A stretch of 64,000 bases of DNA from Chromobacterium sinusclupearum (GTDB lineage: Bacteria > Pseudomonadota > Gammaproteobacteria > Burkholderiales > Chromobacteriaceae). The DNA lies in contig NZ_PPTF01000068.1 in the NCBI RefSeq assembly GCF_002902845.1, positions 217,943 to 281,942 on the forward strand, in the 5' to 3' direction. Positions 58,587 to 64,000 of this stretch are shown in pieces (the first letter of the stretch is position 1; the number at the start of each line of letters is the position of its first letter). The notes under the pieces were generated by a model. The model did no database searches and was not told the DNA's origin. It saw only the letters and a list, made by a program, of their open reading frames with translations. Both the position numbers and the translations under genes were made by a program.

Positions 58587-59363
58587 ATGGAACCCTCTTT
58601 TTCCGCCCAAAGCGGCACGCTGTTCCGCGATGCCTCGGGCCGCTATTGCGCCAGCCTGGATGGCTGTCGATTTCTCAGCGTGTTTCAGCCGATTTTCTAC
58701 AAGGGCGGCAGCCTGTTCGGCTATGAGGCGCTGCTGCGGGTGGTGGACGAAGGCGGCGAATGGCAGGCGCCGGACCGTTTCCTGGCCAGCCTGTCCCCGG
58801 AGCGGGCGCAACTGGCCGACACCCTGGCCCGGTTGATCCATGTGCGCAATTTTGCCCAGAGCCGGCAGGAAACCTGCCTGACCTTGAACCTGCTGACCGC
58901 CACCGTGCAGGAAGACCACCGCGGCCTCACCCACCTGCCCCTGCTGAAAAATCTGCTGCAAAGCGTGGAGCTGGATTGCGGCGGGGTGATTTTCGAAGTG
59001 CCGGCGCGCGAGGTGGAGCACCACGGCCAAGCGCTGCTGGACGGCTTGCGCCATGCCGCGGAAATGGGTTTCGGCACGGCGGTCGATGACTTCGGCGCGG
59101 CGGAGGCCCCGCACAGCAAGGTGACCGAGTTATCGCCTGACATCATCAAGCTCCATCCCAGCCTGCTGCAGGAGTACATGGCGGGCGAAACCAAAAAGCT
59201 GCCGGCGCTGCTGGAGTCGGGTTGGCAGATCGGCAGCCGCATGCTGGTGGAAGGCGTGGAAACCGCCGAGCAGCTGGAAGCGATGCGCGCGCTCGGCGTC
59301 GAACTGTACCAGGGCTATTATCTTGGCAGGCCGGGCGAGCTGGCGGTGGCCTGCCAGCTGTAG
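58587..59363 (+). CDS. EAL-domain protein, probably degenerate
   Basis: A 258-residue protein consisting almost wholly of an EAL domain (from about residue 25). YEALLRV gives the EAL site, LTLNLLTATV the asparagine, FEVPAREV the first glutamate, VDDFGAAEA the double aspartate, and LVEGVET the late glutamate. The metal-binding aspartate of the KxD motif, however, reads K-L-H (DIIKLHPSLL). Phosphodiesterase activity is therefore doubtful, and a c-di-GMP-binding or protein-interaction role is possible. Confidence 0.85.
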   Translation: MEPSFSAQSGTLFRDASGRYCASLDGCRFLSVFQPIFYKGGSLFGYEALLRVVDEGGEWQAPDRFLASLSPERAQLADTLARLIHVRNFAQSRQETCLTLNLLTATVQEDHRGLTHLPLLKNLLQSVELDCGGVIFEVPAREVEHHGQALLDGLRHAAEMGFGTAVDDFGAAEAPHSKVTELSPDIIKLHPSLLQEYMAGETKKLPALLESGWQIGSRMLVEGVETAEQLEAMRALGVELYQGYYLGRPGELAVACQL

Positions 59364-59413
59364 CCGCGGCTAACCACCTCGTGCCCCGGATATTGTCAAG
59401 ATGGGCGTGGCTT

Positions 59414-59500
59414 GGCGGAACTCCCGGCTTTGCCGGGATTCCGCCCTACGGTTGATGGTTTCGCGTAGGGCGGATGCCCCGTTCACGGGGTGATCCGCCG
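59414..59500. repeat. GTAGGGCGG-type palindromic repeat pair, second locus
   Basis: Unit 59414-59449 (GGCGGAAC ... TTCCGCCCTAC) is the reverse complement of 569-604 at 34 of 36 positions. Unit 59465-59499 (GTAGGGCGGATG ... GATCCGCC) matches the second unit at 610-641. The pair is arranged in the opposite head orientation to the one near position 569. Confidence 0.85.
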
Positions 59501-59529
59501 CTCACGGCGTACCCATTAACCAATTCCAA

Positions 59530-60702
59530 TCAAACCGACACGTCCGCCGGTCGGGCCTTGGCTTGCCAGCTGTCGCCGCGTCTATCCAGGCTCAAACTGA
59601 GCCAAGCCAGCAAGGCCAGCGCCGCGCCCAGCCACACGGGCGCGCGCAAGTCCCAGCCTGCGTCCAGGCAAAGGCCGCCGGCCCAGGCGCCGAACATCAG
59701 GCCCAGATTGATCACCGCCATGTGCAGGCTGTTCACCATCGCCCCGCTTCCCCCCGCCCGCACTACCCGCGCCACCATGGCCGGGTTCATCGGCAGGCCA
59801 GCCAGGCCCAGCAGGAACAATGCCGTCACCGTCAGCGCCTGCCATTGCGCGCCCAGCGCCAAGGCAGTCATCGCCACTAGCAGCGTCAGGATGCCGCCCT
59901 GCAGCACGCGGCGGGTGTGGCGGTCAGCCAGCCGGCTGGTAAGCAGATTGCCCAGCACCGTGGCTGCGCCGTATGCGCCAAACAATATGGGCACCATGGC
60001 GGCGGAAAAACCGCTGACCTGCAGGAAGATAGGGGCGAGATAGGTGAAGACGGCGAACACTGAGCCTATGATCAGGCCGCTGGACGCATAAGCCGCCCAC
60101 AAGGCCGGTCTGGCCAGCGCGCGCATTTCCTCACCCGCCTCCTGGCGCGCCGGCGCGGAGCCGGCGGGCGTCAAGGCCGCGATGCCCAGCATGGCCAAAC
60201 CTACCAGACCCGCTACCAGCCAGAAAGACACGCGCCAGCCCCAGCGCTGGTCCAGCAGCGCGGCCATGGGCAAGCCTGCCACCGAGGCCAGCATCAGGCC
60301 GTTCAGCACCAGGCCGGCGGCGCGGGCGATACGGCCCGGACCCACCAGCTCGCCGGCCAGGGCCAAGGCCACGCCGAAGAAGGCGGACTGCGCCACGCCG
60401 CAGACGATCCGCGAGGCCAGCATCAGTGGATAGCCGTCTGCGCTCGCGCCCAGCAGCTGGCCCAGCAGGAATAGCGCCAGCAGGCTCAGCAAGGCCGGTT
60501 TGCGCCGGACCGAACGCAGCCACAGCGTCAATACTGGGCCGCCCACCACCACGCTGGCTGCGTAGGCGGACACCAGATTGCCCACCTCGGGCAGCGAAAC
60601 CTGGAAGGCCGCAGCCAGCGACGGCATCATGCCGGCCACCATGAATTCCGAGGTGGCCATGGCGAAGATGCACAGGCTGAGCAGATAGATGGCGACGGGC
60701 AT
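59530..60702 (-). CDS. MFS efflux-type transporter
   Basis: A 390-residue protein of the drug:H+ antiporter group of the major facilitator superfamily, with twelve membrane segments. PVAIYLLSLCIFAMATSEFM at the N-terminus and the loop GPVLTLWLRSVRRKPALLSL are typical. ATG 60702 overlaps the stop of the serine hydrolase gene (ATGA), which suggests that the two act together, perhaps on the same substrate. Confidence 0.88.
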   Translation of the reverse strand: MPVAIYLLSLCIFAMATSEFMVAGMMPSLAAAFQVSLPEVGNLVSAYAASVVVGGPVLTLWLRSVRRKPALLSLLALFLLGQLLGASADGYPLMLASRIVCGVAQSAFFGVALALAGELVGPGRIARAAGLVLNGLMLASVAGLPMAALLDQRWGWRVSFWLVAGLVGLAMLGIAALTPAGSAPARQEAGEEMRALARPALWAAYASSGLIIGSVFAVFTYLAPIFLQVSGFSAAMVPILFGAYGAATVLGNLLTSRLADRHTRRVLQGGILTLLVAMTALALGAQWQALTVTALFLLGLAGLPMNPAMVARVVRAGGSGAMVNSLHMAVINLGLMFGAWAGGLCLDAGWDLRAPVWLGAALALLAWLSLSLDRRGDSWQAKARPADVSV

Positions 60703-61883
60703 CAGGCGGCTCTCCTTTCCACATCCAGCGCGGCATAGACGGCTTGCAGCCATTCGCCGCTGAACGCGCCCACCGAGCCTTCCAGGGCTGTGTTGGTGCA
60801 GACGACGAAACTGACGCCGCGCGCCGGGTCCACCAGCCAGCTATGGCCGTAAGCGCCCAGCCAGCGCCAGCTGCCGCGGCTTGCCGGCAGGCCCGCGGTT
60901 GCCGGATCGCGCAGCACGGCGCCGGCCAGGCCGTGGCCCCAGCCGGGCCAGCCTTCCATCTCGATGCCGATTATCTGGTCGCGCATCATTTCATCGCGCC
61001 ACTCGCGCGGCAGCCAGTCTTCGCGTCCGACGCGCAGCGCCTCCAGCAGAGCGAGGAAATCCGCTGCCGTGCCCACCATGCCGGCGCCGCCGGACGGAAA
61101 GGCTTGTTGGTCCAGCGCTCGCGCAGGAGCGTAAGCGATGCCGGCGCATTCCGGCTGCAGGATCAGCCGATGCGCCTGCTCCATGCGTTGCGGCCCGCCC
61201 TCGGTTTCGGCATAAGCCGCGCCCAGCCGGGCCGGATCGACGGCGTGGAAGGCGGTATCGGCCAAACCCAACGGAGCCGTCACCTCGCGTCGCATCACCT
61301 CAGGCAGCGGCAAGCTGGTGGCGGCTTCCAGCACCCCGCCGATGACGTCCGTTGCCAGTGAATAGATCCAGCCTTGGCCCGGCGCTTGCCACAACGTCTG
61401 TGCCGCGAGCCGGCGCAGATTCTCCTCCAGGCTGATGGCGGCATGGTCAAGCCCGTCGGACACGCCGGCGGCATGATAGGCGCCGCCGCCGGCCGGCTCC
61501 AGAAAGCCGTAGCCCAGCCCCGCGGTGTGGGTCAGCAACTGACGCAGGGTGATGACGGGTTGGCTGCCATCGGCTAGGCGCGGCGCGAAATACGGCAGGT
61601 AGTCGCTGACGGCGGCGTCCAGCCGCAACACGCCGCGCGCGGCCAGCCGGATCGCCGCGCAGCTGGTGTACAGCTTGCTGAGCGAGGCCAGGCGGAACAA
61701 GCCGTTTGGGCGCATGGCGACGCCAGCCTCGCGGTCGGCCCAGCCGGCGGCGCGGTGGTAGACGGACTGGCCGTTGACGGCGAGCCAGGCCTCGGCGCCG
61801 ATCAGCCGTCCTTCGCTCAGCGCGGCGTCCAGCAAGCGATCCAGGGTGGCAGTGTCTAAAGAGTGTGTCGCTTCGATATGCAT
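60702..61883 (-). CDS. Serine hydrolase of the class C beta-lactamase/esterase family
   Basis: A 393-residue penicillin-binding-type fold protein. The active-site motif SxxK is SLSK in FRLASLSKLYTSC, and tyrosine in WIYSLATDVIG is the likely second-motif residue. No signal peptide is obvious, so a cytosolic EstB-like esterase is more likely than a periplasmic beta-lactamase. It is divergent from a LysR gene and coupled to the MFS gene. Confidence 0.85.
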   Translation of the reverse strand: MHIEATHSLDTATLDRLLDAALSEGRLIGAEAWLAVNGQSVYHRAAGWADREAGVAMRPNGLFRLASLSKLYTSCAAIRLAARGVLRLDAAVSDYLPYFAPRLADGSQPVITLRQLLTHTAGLGYGFLEPAGGGAYHAAGVSDGLDHAAISLEENLRRLAAQTLWQAPGQGWIYSLATDVIGGVLEAATSLPLPEVMRREVTAPLGLADTAFHAVDPARLGAAYAETEGGPQRMEQAHRLILQPECAGIAYAPARALDQQAFPSGGAGMVGTAADFLALLEALRVGREDWLPREWRDEMMRDQIIGIEMEGWPGWGHGLAGAVLRDPATAGLPASRGSWRWLGAYGHSWLVDPARGVSFVVCTNTALEGSVGAFSGEWLQAVYAALDVERRAA

Positions 61884-61951
61884 GATCCAGGTCCGAAACA
61901 AGAAGGTGGACCGATGCTAAAAGCCCTTGCATGACGAATAAATGGGTTAGC

Positions 61952-61970
61952 ATTCCGTTCAAAACGGAAT
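61952..61970. promoter_or_regulatory. Perfect palindrome upstream of the LysR gene
   Basis: ATTCCGTT-CAA-AACGGAAT in the divergent region between the serine hydrolase and LysR genes, 23 bases before the LysR start. It is a good candidate for the LysR autoregulatory operator. Confidence 0.6.
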
Positions 61971-61993
61971 TTCATTCTGTAATGGGTATCACC

Positions 61994-62878
61994 ATGGAAA
62001 AAATGAGCGGAATCGAGCTGTTCGCGCAGGTGGCTCGCCAGGGCAGCCTGGTGGCGGCGGGACGGCAGTTGGGCCTGTCGGCGTCGGCGGTGGGTAAGGG
62101 CTTGCAGCGGCTGGAGCAAAGATTGGGCGTGCGGCTGGTTCACCGCAGCACCCGCCGGCTGGCGCTGACGGCCGAGGGGCAGCAGTATCTGGCGCGCTGT
62201 CAGCGTATTCTGGACGAGGTGGACGCCGCCGAGCGCGAGCTGCAGCAAGGCCTGGCTGCGCCCAGAGGCCGGCTGAAAGTGGGCCTGCCGCATGAAAGCG
62301 GCTTGCTGACGCCGCATCTGGCCGGCTTCATGCGCGTCTACCCGCAAGTGGCGCTGGATTTGGATTACAACGATCGGCTGGTGGACGTGATAGGAGAAGG
62401 TTTCGACGTGGTGGTGCGCGGCGGCGAACCGGGCGATTCTCGGCTGGCCGGACGGCGCTTGGGCGGCTACCGCATGCTGCTGGTCGCCTCGCCGGGTTAT
62501 CTGGCGGCATCCGGCGCGCCGCAGTCGGCGCGCGATCTGGCGCGGCACCGCTGCCTGCATTACCGCTTTCCCAGCAGCGGCAAGCTGCTGCCGTGGCCGT
62601 TGGCGCCGGATGATGAGGCGGAAGCGCGGCTGCCGATCAGCGCCAGCTGCAATACCGGCGAGGCGCTGATCGAGCTGGCGGTACGGGACTTGGGCATCGC
62701 CTGCCTGCCTGATTTTACCGTGAAGGGTGAGCTGGCTTGCGGCGCCTTGGTGGCGCTGGACACGCCCAGGGTGGCGCGCAGCGGCAATATGTATCTGTTA
62801 TGGCCGGCCACGCCGGCGATGCCGCCGCGGCTGCGCGTGTTCATCGACTATATGGCCGCGCATGTGTTCGCGGAATGA
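61994..62878 (+). CDS. LysR-family transcriptional regulator
   Basis: A 294-residue LysR protein (MSGIELFAQVARQGSLVAAG, LSASAVGKGLQRLEQRLG) with a substrate-binding domain. It probably controls the divergent hydrolase-MFS pair. The chosen ATG is the second in-frame start; the first lacks any ribosome-binding site and lies inside the palindrome region. The inducer is unknown. Confidence 0.9.
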   Translation: MEKMSGIELFAQVARQGSLVAAGRQLGLSASAVGKGLQRLEQRLGVRLVHRSTRRLALTAEGQQYLARCQRILDEVDAAERELQQGLAAPRGRLKVGLPHESGLLTPHLAGFMRVYPQVALDLDYNDRLVDVIGEGFDVVVRGGEPGDSRLAGRRLGGYRMLLVASPGYLAASGAPQSARDLARHRCLHYRFPSSGKLLPWPLAPDDEAEARLPISASCNTGEALIELAVRDLGIACLPDFTVKGELACGALVALDTPRVARSGNMYLLWPATPAMPPRLRVFIDYMAAHVFAE

Positions 62879-62898
62879 GCCGACCGACAGTCAAAACG

Positions 62899-62926
62899 AG
62901 GAGACCCGGTCGCAATGCCGGGTCTC
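62899..62926 (-). terminator. Terminator of the DeoR gene
   Basis: GAGACCCGGC/ACCGGGTCTC stem with TCGTTTTG downstream on the minus strand, between convergent genes. Confidence 0.65.
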
Positions 62927-62949
62927 GCGGGGACGTGTGCAGCGTGTGA

Positions 62950-63717
62950 TCAGGCTTCGGACAGCACCAGCCTGACGTTGTGCTCTTCCAGCAGCTTGGT
63001 GACCGGCTCCGGCGGCGCGGCATCGGTGAACACGGTGTGGAATTCGCTGATGTGGCCCATGCGCACCAGTGCGTTGCGGCCGAACTTGCTGTGGTCGGCG
63101 GCCAGGTAGCGGTGGCGGGCGTTGTTCATCATCGCCTGCGCCACGCGCACCTCGCGGTAGTCGAAGTCCAGCAGCGAGCCGTCCGGCTCGATGCCGGAGA
63201 CGCCGATGATGGCGTAGTCCACCTTGAACTGGTTGATGAAGTCCAGCGTCGCCACGCCGGTAATGCCGCCGTCGGACGCGCGCACCGTGCCGGAAGTGAT
63301 CATCGCGGTGAAGTCCGGGTTGGTGGACATGATGGAGGCGACGTGGATGTTGTTGGTGATGACGCGCAGCCCTTTGTGCGTGGCCGTCAGCGCCTGCGCC
63401 ACCGCTTCAATGGTGGTGCCTATGCTCATGAACAGCGAGGCGTGGTCCGGAATGCTGCGGGCGATCATGTCCGCGATATGGGCTTTTTCGCTCTGGAACT
63501 TTCCTTTGCGAGCAAAGTAGTCCTCGTTCTCCACGCTGTTGCCCAGCGCGGCGCCGCCGTGATAGCGGCGCAGCAGATTGGCTTCGCACAGCTGGTTGAT
63601 GTCGCGGCGTATCGTTTGCGGCGTGACATCGAGCAGACGGGCCAGCTCTTCGATCGGCATGAAGCCGTTTTCGCGGACCAGTTGCAGAATCTTGTCGTGA
63701 CGTGGAGAGCGGCTCAT
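62950..63717 (-). CDS. DeoR/GlpR-family transcriptional regulator (paralogue 2, best GlpR candidate)
   Basis: A 255-residue DeoR protein. The N-terminal helix-turn-helix (ILQLVRENGFMPIEELARLL, VTPQTIRRDINQLCEANLLR) and the sensor domain (SIGTTIEAVAQAL, VITNNIHVASIM, DFDYREVRVAQAMMN, YLAADHSKFGRNALV) agree with E. coli GlpR. The glp genes with GlpR-like sites lie about 57 kb away in this window. A GTTACTTTAGTAAC palindrome is upstream and might be its own operator. Confidence 0.88.
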   Translation of the reverse strand: MSRSPRHDKILQLVRENGFMPIEELARLLDVTPQTIRRDINQLCEANLLRRYHGGAALGNSVENEDYFARKGKFQSEKAHIADMIARSIPDHASLFMSIGTTIEAVAQALTATHKGLRVITNNIHVASIMSTNPDFTAMITSGTVRASDGGITGVATLDFINQFKVDYAIIGVSGIEPDGSLLDFDYREVRVAQAMMNNARHRYLAADHSKFGRNALVRMGHISEFHTVFTDAAPPEPVTKLLEEHNVRLVLSEA

Positions 63718-63740
63718 AACTATTCGGAATCGAAAATCAC

Positions 63741-63754
63741 GTTACTTTAGTAAC
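63741..63754. promoter_or_regulatory. Palindrome upstream of the DeoR paralogue 2
   Basis: GTTACT-TT-AGTAAC, exactly symmetric, 24 bases before the DeoR start. A candidate autoregulatory site; TTCGG and TCGAAA sequences also flank it. Confidence 0.45.
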
Positions 63755-63884
63755 ATATTTGTCCCCGCAATAGCAAATGCAGGATGCAAAAAAAGCCGCA
63801 TGTGCGTCCTGGCGCAAGACTGGCTACTCGCGCTTGGAGCAAGGCATGGGCGTGATTGACCGGCAGATTCCGACTGGCGCGCAG

Positions 63885-64000
63885 GCCAAGCCCTCGCGCC
63901 TTTCGCGCCGAATTTTCGTTGTTCCGCGCTGGCAGAGAATGACTATGCGGCGCGCGAAACGCCTCGATTCGCCGCAAAACGCATCCCGGCGCGACCGCTC
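63885..64000. mobile_element. Partial copy of the metH-upstream repeat element, cut by the window edge
   Basis: The reverse complement runs parallel to the left arm of the 45805-46071 element, including CGAGGCGTTTCGC, GCCGCATAG, CATTCT(A/C)TGCCAG and GCGGAACAACGAA stretches, with over 80 percent matching by eye. The outer end lies beyond the window, so completeness is unknown. The gap 63718-63884 holds only DeoR upstream sequence. Confidence 0.7.

Noticed and set aside
61931..61993. An upstream start for the LysR gene
   Set aside because: The added residues fall in the palindrome region and no ribosome-binding site precedes it.

Overview
The window is a GC-rich stretch of bacterial chromosome with densely packed housekeeping and accessory genes on both strands. 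It has no prophage, insertion-sequence transposase, CRISPR array, rRNA or tRNA that I could find. The gene set (aerobic glpKFD, waaC/waaA, MetH, ThiC with a TPP riboswitch, OhrR/Ohr, EnvZ/OmpR, MocR-type regulators, many diguanylate-cyclase-type proteins) and the dispersed repeats suggest a free-living betaproteobacterium of the Chromobacterium/Neisseriales type. That placement is an inference from gene content, not a database match.

Layout. 1-1453: the end of a chemoreceptor gene and a B3/B4-domain protein, separated by GTAGGGCGG-type palindromic repeats that supply both stop codons. 1602-5639: glycerol catabolism (glpK, glpF, glpD on the minus strand) with GlpR-like sites. A 750-base AT-rich divergent region with two strong palindromes follows, then pyk. 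7927-13171: a mix of small genes (solute-binding protein, VOC, YcaQ-like glycosylase, EthD, lipoprotein, stand-alone PtsN-like protein, diguanylate cyclase). 13220-16856: a MocR regulator divergent from a three-gene unit encoding a flavin/2Fe-2S reductase, an M24 metallopeptidase and a gamma-glutamylcyclotransferase-like protein. 17274-21334: riboswitch-controlled thiC, pcm, a rhodanese and ung. 21415-24086: a CNNM/CorC-type membrane protein, an AAC(6')-like acetyltransferase and another GNAT protein. 24143-27628: LPS core genes, with an AT-rich spacer holding a dense cluster of DnaA boxes.

27703-38512: an exported chorismate-lyase-fold protein, a CBS protein, DUF1203 plus an AraC-MGMT fusion, LysR with a half-size EamA transporter, EnvZ/OmpR, two small secreted proteins (one built of tandem twin CX9C units), quinone oxidoreductase, a YqiA-like esterase and the ohrR-ohr pair with clear operators. 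38580-45717: a membrane GGDEF protein, an orphan pair of response regulators (LytTR type and REC-TPR type), uvrD and a solute-binding protein. 45805-46071: a 267-base element with terminal inverted repeats just upstream of metH; a partial relative lies at the right edge of the window. 49809-53246: two membrane proteins and pepP. 53345-58525: BenE-type transporter divergent from a PdxR-like regulator, GNAT, FAD oxidoreductase and DeoR regulator. 58587-63717: a degenerate EAL protein, another repeat pair, MFS plus serine hydrolase divergent from LysR, and a second DeoR/GlpR paralogue.

The observations I would follow first are the DnaA-box cluster (24953-25452), the tandem twin-CX9C secreted protein (34803-35207), the MocR/reductase/M24/GGCT unit (13220-16856) and the terminal-inverted-repeat element ahead of metH.
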